Positions 1-7,280 of a stretch of DNA of 31,786 nucleotides are shown here, piece after piece. The notes below the pieces were generated by a model, which was not told the DNA's origin, did not search any database, and worked only from the letters and a program-made list of their open reading frames with translations. Source of the DNA: a virus; IMG/VR virus record IMGVR_UViG_3300031862_000783, positions 1-31,786 of that record. One strand, given 5' to 3'. The translations under genes and the position numbers were made by a program. The stretch's first letter is position 1; every line of letters begins with the position of its first letter.

Positions 1-86
1 GCTAGATAATATGTGCGAACCAAAGCGCAACGATGATTAAACAGGCAAATGTCAATTTCTAGAATTTAGCAACACGCTGGCGCGCG

Positions 87-161
87 CTAAGACAGGCCAA
101 AGGCGAACAGCGTCCAAATAACAGCAATTGCTTGCTTTGTGTTTATTGAAACCTCCACCAT
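87..161 (-). CDS. Possible tiny hydrophobic peptide or remnant of a small membrane protein
   Basis: A 24-codon frame starts with ATG right behind a strong GAGGAGGTGAGG-like ribosome binding site (plus-strand 162-173). The peptide has a hydrophobic middle (AIAVIWTLFAFGL) and then stops. Beyond the stop, the other frames on the same strand read a short basic stretch and, at about 2-59, another hydrophobic segment (LIIVALWFAHII). A two-helix membrane protein broken by frameshifts would look like this; so would an isolated small peptide. I do not recognise a family. The ribosome binding site is the main support. Confidence 0.25.
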   Translation of the reverse strand: MVEVSINTKQAIAVIWTLFAFGLS

Positions 162-472
162 CCTCACCTCCTCTACTCTCAAGTGTTTATGTTGACTTCT
201 CCTTCTCCATACCCTTAACAGGATTCTCTCTAAATAAGTACTTATGGAAGAATCTTCTATGCATCAATGGTCTAAGCGTCAAACATAGCGCGTTTGGTCG
301 ATCCGGTCCTTCTCCGTTGTACGGTGCTTTCCGCATAAACACATGTATAGATACACTTGTATCTGTATATGTTAAGATATGTCACGGGACTGTTGCTAGG
401 CTTGTGATTACTAATAAGGTGATTACTGTGAGTGCGAAAAATATGGTTTCGGCGTTGACGTACTCTCCCTTC
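162..472. other. Intergenic stretch without a convincing gene
   Basis: About 300 bases between the minus-strand AN1 protein and the small frame at 87-161. A 117-codon plus-strand frame crosses it, but its composition is not protein-like and it has no ribosome binding site. I see no RNA gene or repeat here. Confidence 0.5.
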
Positions 473-1027
473 TTATGTTAGGAGTATAAGAAGCCAATTT
501 GTTATTGAAAAAATGCATATTACTGCTATGATTGCGTATATTTCGACGGGCATTGCCTTTTTTAGTCGGTTAATGTATGGGTTGCTTGCGTTTTGGTTCT
601 TTGAGGCGAGTTTTCTTGTTGTGAACAGTATGAAGCATGTTGTCATGAGTATGATTGGAGAAGCCAAATAAGGTGTCAGCCACTGCGAGGCCATTGCAAC
701 GTAGATGTTTGGCTCCAAGAAGGGGGAGTTCTTTATGTGGCTTATTTGTCTAAGTACCTCATCAAGAAGGACGAGCGTGAATGTGGCCGCGAAGAAATTT
801 CTCTGGATGCTTGTTATTCTTGCCGACAGTGTTTGTGGTTTTTCCAACATTTTTGTTGCGGGTTGTTGGAATCTTTGTGGTTGGGGTTCTGCGGGTGTTT
901 GGTGGATTTGCTGGTGTGATGGGCAGTTGTGTGCTTCTGATTCGCGGTGATCCAAGCAGTAGTATTCTTTGCAGTAAGGACATATGTGGGTTACGTATGA
1001 TTGTTTGCTGCAGTATTTACATTGCAT
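473..1027 (-). CDS. AN1-type zinc finger membrane protein
   Basis: This 184-residue protein starts with a complete AN1-type zinc-binding pattern: C3, C6, C16, C19, C24, H27, H33 and C35. A Gln/Pro-rich linker follows (about 36-65), then three hydrophobic segments at about 78-95, 121-138 and 162-184, the last ending the protein. AN1 fingers joined to membrane helices are common in archaea, where the finger probably faces the cytoplasm and mediates protein or ubiquitin-like contacts; its partner is unknown. A GAGAAGAGG-like site precedes the ATG by about ten bases. It lies 47 bases downstream of another zinc-domain membrane protein on the same strand, so the two are probably one transcript. It is probably a host gene rather than a viral one. 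Confidence 0.75.
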   Translation of the reverse strand: MQCKYCSKQSYVTHICPYCKEYYCLDHRESEAHNCPSHQQIHQTPAEPQPQRFQQPATKMLEKPQTLSARITSIQRNFFAATFTLVLLDEVLRQISHIKNSPFLEPNIYVAMASQWLTPYLASPIILMTTCFILFTTRKLASKNQNASNPYINRLKKAMPVEIYAIIAVICIFSITNWLLILLT

Positions 1028-1074
1028 TGATAGTTTTGCCTCTTCTCGCGTTGTTTAGGGCTGAGGGTGTGTTG

Positions 1075-1707
1075 TTATGGTATTTGTCCTGTTAGGCGAT
1101 TTATGATGGCTGTCCAGAGTGGCATGTAGGATGTTGCGTCGATTTGTGCTATGAGTTCTTGGAATCGTATCGTTACGGTCATTGTTAGGCTTGCGAACCC
1201 CATGTTGAGGGTTCTTTGCGCATCTTGATAATTTATTAGTACTTTGCCGAGGATGATGATGCATGTTGTCACGTTTTGGGCTGTTTCTGTTGATGTTAAG
1301 CTGGCAGAGTCTGCTGAGACGCGTAATGCCATTTGCCCTTCTGTATAGTTAAGGCTGAATTGTGATATCGTGAAGTTTACCAGGTTTATGTATGGAAGTA
1401 TATCTTTAACTGGGTCTATTGAGGTTTCTGCTGCGAAAACCCTTACAGGTACAGGTATTTGCACTACTGATACTAGAGCAAGCGATGCTAAGATGGCTAC
1501 TGTTGCTACTTCCCAGCGCCAGTTGCTAGTTCTCAGCCTTGGCAACGCCCGCGGCTGTTTATATAGAGTCTTTGCCTTAGGCGTGTAGCCGTCTTTCTCT
1601 GGAATGTAGCCGCAAGCGAGGCATCTGTAGTAAAGCTCGTTCAAAAAGCCTGAGGAATCCCTTCGGCATAATATCATCATATCATCATTACATTTGGGGC
1701 ATCTCAA
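1075..1707 (-). CDS. Zinc-ribbon protein with one membrane anchor
   Basis: A 210-residue protein that starts at a TTG behind a purine-rich GGAGAAGGGAAAGG stretch. Residues 1-35 form a zinc ribbon (C3, C6, C29, C32). A basic linker leads to one hydrophobic helix at about 65-88, followed by a roughly 120-residue C-terminal region rich in Thr, Ser and aliphatic residues with NxT/NxS sites, which is probably outside the cell. A cytoplasmic zinc ribbon plus an extracytoplasmic domain suggests an anchored or sensing protein; I do not recognise the extracellular part. It is the upstream gene of the pair with the AN1 protein. TATA-like A/T-rich stretches lie upstream around 1751-1800. Confidence 0.65.
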   Translation of the reverse strand: MRCPKCNDDMMILCRRDSSGFLNELYYRCLACGYIPEKDGYTPKAKTLYKQPRALPRLRTSNWRWEVATVAILASLALVSVVQIPVPVRVFAAETSIDPVKDILPYINLVNFTISQFSLNYTEGQMALRVSADSASLTSTETAQNVTTCIIILGKVLINYQDAQRTLNMGFASLTMTVTIRFQELIAQIDATSYMPLWTAIINRLTGQIP

Positions 1708-1808
1708 GACCTTTCCCTTCTCCTCATTTGAATAAAACTAGGTTGGGCTGTTATTTAGTGCGTATGCAAAAAACCCCTATATTTCTAGAGAAGATATATT
1801 GTATCTGA

Positions 1809-2619
1809 AGAAACGATAACTCTACGCTGAATCATCTGGCTTTGGGAGTCTTCAGAGACGAAACCTTGGCCAAGCTGCAGTATCGCCATGTCCAAGAAGA
1901 CCTTGAGAAAGGTGTGGTTTCCATCCATGCACTTGTAGAGGCAGAAATCACCAAGGGCAAGTACGCAGACTATGACACCTTAAGTTCTGAGGCACCCGAA
2001 TATCTTAGGCTTTACCTTGAACTGTGAAGGCGAGGTAGCCCAGACAGGAGAAACCCGCCTGAAACCCTCACTGGCGAATCCCCATTGATCAGAGATGAGA
2101 CCAGCCTAACTCCACGTAATAGGACCCAAGCAGATAAGGAAGATTGTTCATCAGCTCTATGCGAAGGCAGGCCTCCTAAAGGTGTCCAGAGGCCGCATGT
2201 ACGAGCTTAGGGTTCACAGCCTCAGAAAATACTTCAAAACCCAAATGCTAGGTTTAGGAGTGCAGCCCGATTACGTGGACTACACGATGGGCCACACAGC
2301 GGACACGCACTACGACATCCAAATGAAGGGAATAGAGTTCCTCCGCAACATCTACACTGCCAACGACTTGTCCATCCAGCCCAAAACCAGAGTCAACAAG
2401 GTCGAAGCCTTAAGAGAGATAATCCGCGCCTGGGGACTCAACCCAGAGGAAATCCTAACCAGAGAAGCGCTAGCTGAACCCCACAGAACCGTAACCATTG
2501 ACTTCGAGGACAGAGACAACAGCCAGCTCCAAACCCTAAGCAGAGCCTTCAAAGACAAGATACGCCAAGAAACAACAGTGCAAATGTGCTCCAGTCATGG
2601 CGGGCCCGCCGGGAATTGA
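1809..2619 (+). pseudogene. Tyrosine recombinase (integrase) remnant, truncated and frameshifted
   Basis: Three reading frames together spell one archaeal-type tyrosine recombinase. Frame one (1809-2027) covers a central part with ETLAKLQYRHVQEDLEKG and EITKGKYADYDT. A second frame continues from about 2027 (RRGSPDRRNPPETLTGESP). A third frame runs from about 2121 to 2619, with IGPKQIRKIVHQLYAKAGLL, then the box-II motif HSLRKYF, the MGHTADTHYD box with a likely catalytic Tyr, and a C-terminal tail. The N-terminal domain and the first catalytic Arg region are missing, so the enzyme cannot be functional. The last codons and the TGA stop lie inside the 3' half of tRNA-Lys on the other strand, the usual overlap of an archaeal integrase gene with its tRNA attachment site. 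The family match is from memory of related archaeal integrases. Confidence 0.85.
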
Positions 2620-2696
2620 ACCCGGGACCACCGGGTTTCCTTGCATTGCTTTTCGCTTAAAAGCCCGGTGCTCTATCCTTACTGAGCTACGGGCCC
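2598..2696 (-). tRNA. tRNA-Lys (TTT) with a 21-nt intron
   Basis: On the minus strand a full cloverleaf can be drawn: acceptor stem GGGCCCG with CGGGCCC, D-arm TAGCTCAG..GAGC, anticodon stem CCGGG/CCCGG, T-arm CCGGG-TTCAATT-CCCGG, discriminator G, and an encoded CCA (2598-2600). The anticodon loop reads C-T-TTT-A, then a 21-nt insert, then A38 and the 3' stem. The insert thus sits at the canonical archaeal position 37/38 and would be removed by the tRNA splicing endonuclease. The 3' half overlaps the end of the decayed integrase, so this gene served as an attachment site. Confidence 0.93.
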
Positions 2697-2706
2697 ATCG
2701 TGGCCT

Positions 2707-2922
2707 TTGCTTTCGCTCTTAGATGTAGAAAAGGTGTTCTTTAGCGTTTCGATTAGCTTAGGCTTGCGGAAAAATTCATGGGGTGTATTGGACTTTCAGA
2801 AGGCTCGTTATGAGGTTTTTGATCTTGTCGTTTGCGCCCAGTCGCGCGCGCAACGACGAAATAGAATCGGAGCCTTGAGGGCTGACGGGGATATTGCGTT
2901 TTTCGGTGCTATGAAGAGCTGA
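2707..2922 (+). CDS. Hypothetical protein, doubtful
   Basis: A 71-codon frame with a TTG start and no clear ribosome binding site. The second half (RAQRRNRIGALRADGDIAFF) is basic and has plausible protein composition; the first half is less convincing. It could be a short gene at the edge of the provirus or a degraded one. From 2923 to 3080 I see only A/T-rich promoter-like sequence (TTTTTAAA near 2936). Confidence 0.25.
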   Translation: MLSLLDVEKVFFSVSISLGLRKNSWGVLDFQKARYEVFDLVVCAQSRAQRRNRIGALRADGDIAFFGAMKS

Positions 2923-3080
2923 CGGGCTAGTTTGTTTTTAAAGCTCGATTCCTTGTCTGCAGGGGCAAAACAGCCCTCCTGAACAGTTAGCGATATATCC
3001 AGTTTTAATGGAGATGTCTCCCGCACAATCCCCTCTTTTTTTGTTTTCAAGCATGCGCACCCGACTCGGAGGGTTAGACC

Positions 3081-3191
3081 TTGAATGCATGCATGCTTGA
3101 ACGTATTGAAGATAGGCTTGATTCTATCGCGTTTTTGCTCAAACAACGGATTAAAGATGCAAATAGAGAATTGCAAGAGGCGAAACCATGA
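3081..3191 (+). CDS. Small coiled-coil-like early protein
   Basis: A 36-residue frame (MNACMLERIEDRLDSIAFLL, then a charged helix) starts at TTG 3081, seven bases after GGAGGG at 3068-3073; an internal ATG at 3093 is the alternative. It ends with an ATGA overlap into the next gene, the same coupling used elsewhere in this cluster. The amphipathic pattern predicts one helix that could oligomerise. The function is unknown. It is the first gene I can support in the early operon. Confidence 0.5.
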   Translation: MNACMLERIEDRLDSIAFLLKQRIKDANRELQEAKP

Positions 3192-3382
3192 GAGATGAGG
3201 CAATCAGCGACTACGAGTTGGAGCAGGAACGCAAGCATAATGCGAGTCCAGTCAAGCACGACGAGTACGATCAGGACACTGAAGAAATGATGGACAGGCT
3301 TGAAACACTCGAAGTTGCGGTGGATGAAATTAAGAATTGTTTGAAGATACTCAAGAAGGAGCTGAAGGAGGCTTCATCTTGA
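3188..3382 (+). CDS. Small acidic coiled-coil protein
   Basis: A 64-residue, highly charged protein. Its C-terminal half (MMDRLETLEVAVDEIKNCL, then KILKKELKE) has a clear heptad pattern of a coiled coil. It starts at an ATG overlapping the stop of the previous small gene (ATGA), with AAGAGGCG ahead of it. Its last codons contain the AAGGAGG that serves as ribosome binding site for the next gene, so translation is coupled. The role is unknown; a small multimerising or adaptor protein is possible. Confidence 0.6.
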   Translation: MRDEAISDYELEQERKHNASPVKHDEYDQDTEEMMDRLETLEVAVDEIKNCLKILKKELKEASS

Positions 3383-3669
3383 ATTTTGACAAGTGTGTCG
3401 CTTGTGGCCTGCCAGAAGTTGGCTTTACTGGCTACTTGTTCATGGCGAACGGCAAAAGCGTCGTGGGTATGCCTTACTGTACACGGCACATGGAAGAAGT
3501 TGGCTTTGTTTTTGCTAACCCTGTGTTCGAGAATGAAGAGGCACTGCGACTTTTCAAGGATCAACATCCCGGCCTGTACATTAAGCGCGTGAGGGACAAG
3601 CAGATAATCTTTCTGAAAGGGAAGGAAGTGAAAAAAAGCGCGTGTGCGAATGCCAACGGAAGGAGGTGA
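3379..3669 (+). CDS. Small zinc-binding protein
   Basis: A 96-residue protein starting at TTG 3379, eight bases after a perfect AAGGAGG; longer versions beginning upstream lack such a site. The N-terminus has CVACGLPEVGF and, 30 residues later, CTRHMEEVGF, giving a C-x2-C...C-x2-H zinc site. The rest (FVFANPVFENEEALRLFKDQ, then a basic tail) is not recognised. Small zinc proteins of this sort are frequent in viral early regions and often bind nucleic acid or host proteins; this role is inferred only. Confidence 0.65.
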   Translation: MNFDKCVACGLPEVGFTGYLFMANGKSVVGMPYCTRHMEEVGFVFANPVFENEEALRLFKDQHPGLYIKRVRDKQIIFLKGKEVKKSACANANGRR

Positions 3670-3675
3670 TGTTGG

Positions 3676-4062
3676 ATGAGCAAGGATGAAGCTACCCTAG
3701 AGATTCTGACTGACTTTCTGAACGCGGTGGAAGCGGCCGTTGTCAACGGTAAAAGACAGATTGCTGAGCTAGCCCGAGTTACACCATTGGAAAAAGCGTT
3801 GGGCCACGACGCGAGCGTGAAAGGCTCTCCTAAACTGCCTTTTGATGCTTCAAAGATTCAGTGGCAAGACCGTGAGAACGAGAAGGGCAAGTTCCAAATG
3901 AGCGAGGATTTCAACAGTCCAGACCATAAGGCGTTGTTGGCGTTTCTGAATGAGCATGTGCCCAGCAAGCGTGTCCAATCAGAAGGTTGGTTCTATTGGG
4001 TCTATCCGAATGGAAGCACGATTGGAAGGAAGGAAACGAAATATTTGAAGAAGGCAAAGTAA
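3676..4062 (+). CDS. Hypothetical early protein
   Basis: A 128-residue protein with a good ribosome binding site (AAGGAGGTGATG upstream of ATG 3676). The N-terminal 40 residues are helical (EILTDFLNAVEAAVVNGKRQ). The C-terminal half (KALLAFLNEHVPSKRVQSEG, WFYWVYPNGSTIGRK) resembles a small strand-rich DNA-binding or single-strand-binding fold, but I cannot name a family. The stop codon shares its last base with the ATG of the ATPase gene, so the two are translationally coupled and it may act in replication. Confidence 0.65.
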   Translation: MSKDEATLEILTDFLNAVEAAVVNGKRQIAELARVTPLEKALGHDASVKGSPKLPFDASKIQWQDRENEKGKFQMSEDFNSPDHKALLAFLNEHVPSKRVQSEGWFYWVYPNGSTIGRKETKYLKKAK

Positions 4063-5651
4063 TGACAGATAAAAAGAGTGAAGAGGAAAAGACTGTTCAG
4101 GCGTATTCACCCGGGTTTCTGACGAAAAACAAGAAAATAGTGTTTGAACAGATAGAACGTGAAACCTATGCCATGTATAACGTGGCTGACGGGGCGTTGA
4201 TGGTTGCTGAGAGTGGGCCTCTATCGTTCTTTTACGACCGTCAAACTGAGATGCGATACACACCGTTGATCCACACGCCTTGGCCGCTCGCTAACCCAAA
4301 ACTAGGTTTCACGCTGTTGGAAGAGCCTGACCTATGGAAAGAGGTTTGCACTTTCATTTACGAGCATGTGGACGTGTTAGAGCCAGAGCTGTATGATGTT
4401 CTGACGGCGTGGATCTTCACCACTTACATTCCTGAGGTTTGGATGGTTGTGCCTTACATCTTCGCTTTTGGTCCAGTGGCTACGGGAAAGACAAGGCTAC
4501 TAGAGGCCCTACAGATTCTTGCGTACCGTGGAATAATCGGCTCTAACGTTTCGAGCGCGAGTCTCTTTCGCGGTTGTGAACAGTGGCATCCCACAGTGTT
4601 TCTGGACGAAACCGAGATTTACAGTCAGGTTGAACACGTGGAAATCATTGGTTTACTGAACGCCGGGTATAGGCGCGGGCAGTACGCTTGGAGAGTAAAG
4701 AACACTGAGCAGGGCTGTGAGTTAGAATTATTTGATGTGTTCGGTTTTAAAGCATTAGCTGGGACGGAGGGCCTAGCGAAAACGCTGGAGAGCCGCTCAA
4801 TAATGGTGAGGATGATGAAGAACACTAGGCCCGTAAAGTTTCTGGTTGACCAGAAAAAAGCGGAGGAACTGCGTGGCAAGTTGCTGATGTGGCGCTTTCT
4901 GAAGTTGCATCAGGTCTTAGGAAACCATGAAGGATATGAAGGATATGAACCTTTTCAGGAGGTCCCTACCGCCCTAGATTTTGCGAATGGCAGGTTGATC
5001 GAACTGTTTCAGCCTTTGCTAGCTGTGGCGAATCAAGGGTATGAAAACATAGTGAAATACGCTAAAAAAGTCTATGAAATACGACAATTAGAGGAAGAGA
5101 CAAGCGTGGAAGCCATGATTCTTAGCGCGCTCTTAGATTCAGAGGCTAAAGTAGAAGAGAAGGTTATTTTGACGGCTGATGTTAAGGAAACGCTTAACAA
5201 GAACATCTCTGAGAAGGAGCAGTTCAAAACATCATCTGTTGGAAGAATAATGCGCAGATTAGGCTTCCTGCCAAAACACACTATGAGAGGAAACGGCTGG
5301 CTCTGGGACGAAAGCAGAGTTAAACTTCTGAGTATGCGGTACCTACCACAAGGCACACCCTCCGAAGATCATTCATATCATTCATATCATTCAGCCATAT
5401 CTTACGATTCACTAATCAAACTGGATCAGGTAGCGCCAAACGAGCCCGCTGAAAAATGTGAGTGTTGTGGAGAGTTTCCAGTAGCCTACACGTTCACCTA
5501 TGACGGGCAGCAACTTAGGCGATGTAAGAACTGTATCGAGAAAATGCAGAGCAGAGGTCTCAAGTTTACAACTTTGAAGAAAGTGAATGATGACAAGTTA
5601 GAGCAAGCGCTGGGTCATAGGCCGCCGAAAGTGGAAGGTGAACAGCCATGA
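4062..5651 (+). CDS. D5/primase-helicase-like replication ATPase
   Basis: A 529-residue protein from ATG 4062, which directly overlaps the upstream stop codon. It has a Walker A motif GPVATGKTR at residues 137-145, a Walker B motif TVFLDETE at 178-185, and a later GFKALAGTEGL stretch typical of the sensor region. Together these place it among the AAA-type ATPases seen in viral and plasmid replication proteins of the D5/DUF3631-like kind. The C-terminal third has a winged-helix-like part (SVGRIMRRLGF) and ends with a zinc-binding module (CECC...CKNC). The predicted role is unwinding at the viral origin. I see no primase catalytic motif at the N-terminus, so the primase would be separate or lost. 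It is the largest early gene. Confidence 0.8.
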   Translation: MTDKKSEEEKTVQAYSPGFLTKNKKIVFEQIERETYAMYNVADGALMVAESGPLSFFYDRQTEMRYTPLIHTPWPLANPKLGFTLLEEPDLWKEVCTFIYEHVDVLEPELYDVLTAWIFTTYIPEVWMVVPYIFAFGPVATGKTRLLEALQILAYRGIIGSNVSSASLFRGCEQWHPTVFLDETEIYSQVEHVEIIGLLNAGYRRGQYAWRVKNTEQGCELELFDVFGFKALAGTEGLAKTLESRSIMVRMMKNTRPVKFLVDQKKAEELRGKLLMWRFLKLHQVLGNHEGYEGYEPFQEVPTALDFANGRLIELFQPLLAVANQGYENIVKYAKKVYEIRQLEEETSVEAMILSALLDSEAKVEEKVILTADVKETLNKNISEKEQFKTSSVGRIMRRLGFLPKHTMRGNGWLWDESRVKLLSMRYLPQGTPSEDHSYHSYHSAISYDSLIKLDQVAPNEPAEKCECCGEFPVAYTFTYDGQQLRRCKNCIEKMQSRGLKFTTLKKVNDDKLEQALGHRPPKVEGEQP

Positions 5652-5788
5652 CAGGCTCAATTCCTGAATATCAAAAGCAAATCAAAAGCAAGACATCCAC
5701 AGATTTTCGAGTTAACGGCTTCAGCTTTTGGTATAGCTTCCCTTTGTGGCTGGAAAAAGTGAAGGAAGCAAAGCCAGAGGAGACCTGA
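5648..5788 (+). CDS. Small hypothetical protein coupled to the ATPase gene
   Basis: A 46-residue frame starting at an ATG that overlaps the ATPase stop (ATGA), with GGAAGGTGAACAG as ribosome binding site inside the upstream gene. It has a basic N-terminus (KQIKSKTSTDF) and an aromatic patch (GFSFWYSFPLWL). Its end carries GGAGA for the next gene. No family is recognised, but the coupling on both sides supports expression. Confidence 0.5.
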   Translation: MTGSIPEYQKQIKSKTSTDFRVNGFSFWYSFPLWLEKVKEAKPEET

Positions 5789-5793
5789 TTATT

Positions 5794-6018
5794 ATGTGTC
5801 TTAAGAAACTGCGTTTGCTTCTCACACGGCCTAAACATGAAAACGCCGAACTGACGTTTTTGTTACAGGCAATAATCGGTCAAAGGCTCATTGGAGTATC
5901 GCAGGATAAGGATGGTACAATTCAGTTGCATTTTGACGACTGGGTAGTTTTTGTTAGAAATCCGTTTCCCAGCCCGATAATTGAGCGGGTCCCTCATGAA
6001 ACTGGAGGATCTCGCTAG
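5794..6018 (+). CDS. Hypothetical early protein
   Basis: A 74-residue protein starting at ATG 5794, about ten bases after GGAGA; a longer frame from 5746 would overlap the previous gene without a ribosome binding site. It has a helical N-terminal half (CLKKLRLLLTRPKHENAELT) and a strand-rich second half (GTIQLHFDDWVVFVRNPFPS). Not recognised. It belongs to the same run of small early genes. Confidence 0.5.
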   Translation: MCLKKLRLLLTRPKHENAELTFLLQAIIGQRLIGVSQDKDGTIQLHFDDWVVFVRNPFPSPIIERVPHETGGSR

Positions 6019-6062
6019 TGTTCAAGATTTACTACGAGCATGTAGGGGGTCCGTTTTAAGGC

Positions 6063-6218
6063 ATGTGCGTCGCGATGGAAAAAGTTGAGATTTGCTGGCG
6101 CTGCAAGAAGCCCTGTAACCCTGTGATATATGCATACTCTAAACGAAAAGGAAAAACCCTTCCGATGTGCAAAAAATGCGCTGAGATTTGGCTTGAACAT
6201 GGGAGAATGCCAAGATGA
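6063..6218 (+). CDS. Small zinc finger protein
   Basis: A 51-residue frame (47 if started at ATG 6075), too short to be obvious but with a clean zinc site: CWRCKKPCNP, then about 20 residues on, CKKCAEIWLEHG. This C-x2-C...C-x2-C layout is that of a treble-clef or ribbon finger. The ribosome binding site is weak (TTTTAAGGC). The neighbours are other short early genes. A role in nucleic-acid binding or as an inhibitor of a host factor is possible but only inferred. Confidence 0.6.
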   Translation: MCVAMEKVEICWRCKKPCNPVIYAYSKRKGKTLPMCKKCAEIWLEHGRMPR

Positions 6219-6232
6219 TGGAGGAAATGTAA

Positions 6233-6349
6233 GTGGTTAGCCTAGGTGACGTGTACCCTTCATGTTTCATATTCGTTCATGGTGTAAACGAAAAGTGCTA
6301 TCATAACATCATGTGGTTACGTAATGAGCGAACGGAGAAGGAGACGTGA
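6233..6349 (+). CDS. Possible small Cys/His protein
   Basis: A 38-codon frame starting with GTG behind GGAGGAAATGTAA. The product (VVSLGDVYPSCFIFVHGVNE, then KCYHNIMWLRN) carries C..H..C..H residues that could hold a metal. It ends just before the ribosome binding site of the HTH gene. Length makes this uncertain; the ribosome binding site and the filled gap support it. Confidence 0.35.
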   Translation: MVSLGDVYPSCFIFVHGVNEKCYHNIMWLRNERTEKET

Positions 6350-6352
6350 AAA

Positions 6353-6595
6353 ATGAGCCCAGTCAAGAAACCAAGGTTTGTTAGGAAAATAGGCTTCACT
6401 GATCGTGAACGACAGATACTTGAAGCGATCGCTATGTACCACAGGATTAACTCAGTTGCGAAAGTGCTGCGTATAAAACCAGCAACGGTGAGGACGACTT
6501 TGCACCGGATCCGCGTGCGATACGATATTTCTGTAAATTTTATTGAGGAATATCATAAGTGGAAAAAGGAAATGCCGAAGAGAAAATACTTGTGA
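6353..6595 (+). CDS. Small helix-turn-helix DNA-binding protein
   Basis: An 80-residue basic protein with GGAGAAGGAGACG ahead of its ATG. The core (FTDRERQILEAIAMYHRI, then NSVAKVLRIKPATVRTTLHR and IRVRYDI) matches the LuxR/sigma-region-4 type helix-turn-helix: helices at about residues 18-30, 35-41 and 45-58. The A-x-V-L-x-I-K-P-A-T-V pattern is the turn and recognition helix. It probably regulates early or late promoters of the provirus. No sensory domain is attached. Confidence 0.75.
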   Translation: MSPVKKPRFVRKIGFTDRERQILEAIAMYHRINSVAKVLRIKPATVRTTLHRIRVRYDISVNFIEEYHKWKKEMPKRKYL

Positions 6596-6605
6596 GGGAA
6601 ATTTG

Positions 6606-7280
6606 ATGAGTGAGAAAGCTATTGCCATAATTCCGTTTACGTCTCTCCGACAGTGGGTGGACGAAGGCGGGCATAAACTTGATGGGAACATAACGTATTT
6701 GGTCGGCTCACCCTATCGTTATGATGTTGTGGAAAAATACAAGGATACGATCCTTCCTTACCTGAAATTTTTTAGCCGTCATCACACTGCCCTTGATTTG
6801 CGTTATAGCAGCGTTAAGTTTAAGGTTCCGTTTGATTCGCGGAAAAGCCTTGATATAGCGATGCACAATGGAATTGACGACTGCCAAATCCAAAGGTTGA
6901 CACTTGAGTTTCTGGATAAAAAGCCACCGTACCTTCAATCTCTTGTCTTAAGCTTCACAACTAAACCTGTCCGGGCAACAAGTTCCGTTGGACAGTACGT
7001 TATACACAAAAGGATAGCCTTTTTAGACAAGTTTTACGGAAAAGAAATGGATAAAATTAAGCTTACGCAGCCTCGACATTTGGAACTCATTGTAGCTATG
7101 AAAAATGGGCGGAACTTGAACATTCAAGAGCAGACCAGCGAAGTTTTTCTCCGCGAAATACAGAAAAGAACTTTGAGCATTGTTTTAATTAAATCGCTCA
7201 TCCCGTATGAGATTACAAGGTTTAGGGATGGACACATTCTCAACGGCGTTTTCTATAAAGGAGGTGAAATAGAAGAATGA
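6606..7280 (+). CDS. Unknown 224-residue early protein
   Basis: ATG 6606 follows GAGGGAAATTTG, so I start here rather than at the in-frame ATG 6543, which lies inside the HTH gene. The protein is mixed alpha/beta with no membrane segment or zinc site. Its first 50 residues (KAIAIIPFTSLRQWVDEGGH, then ITYLVGSPYRYDVVEKY) read like a Rossmann-like or nuclease-like start, but I cannot assign a family. A basic central region (TKPVRATSSVGQYVIHKRIA) may contact nucleic acid. The stop overlaps the ATG of the AbrB-like gene, suggesting a functional pair. Confidence 0.65.
   Translation: MSEKAIAIIPFTSLRQWVDEGGHKLDGNITYLVGSPYRYDVVEKYKDTILPYLKFFSRHHTALDLRYSSVKFKVPFDSRKSLDIAMHNGIDDCQIQRLTLEFLDKKPPYLQSLVLSFTTKPVRATSSVGQYVIHKRIAFLDKFYGKEMDKIKLTQPRHLELIVAMKNGRNLNIQEQTSEVFLREIQKRTLSIVLIKSLIPYEITRFRDGHILNGVFYKGGEIEE

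Noticed and set aside
128-481. 117-codon plus-strand frame
   Set aside because: No ribosome binding site, and the product (Pro/Ser/Leu runs) does not look like protein. A real ribosome binding site in this region points the other way.
5996-6088. 30-codon frame (MKLEDLASVQDLLRACRGSV)
   Set aside because: Plausible helix, but it lies almost wholly in the overlap of two better frames and has no ribosome binding site at a useful distance.
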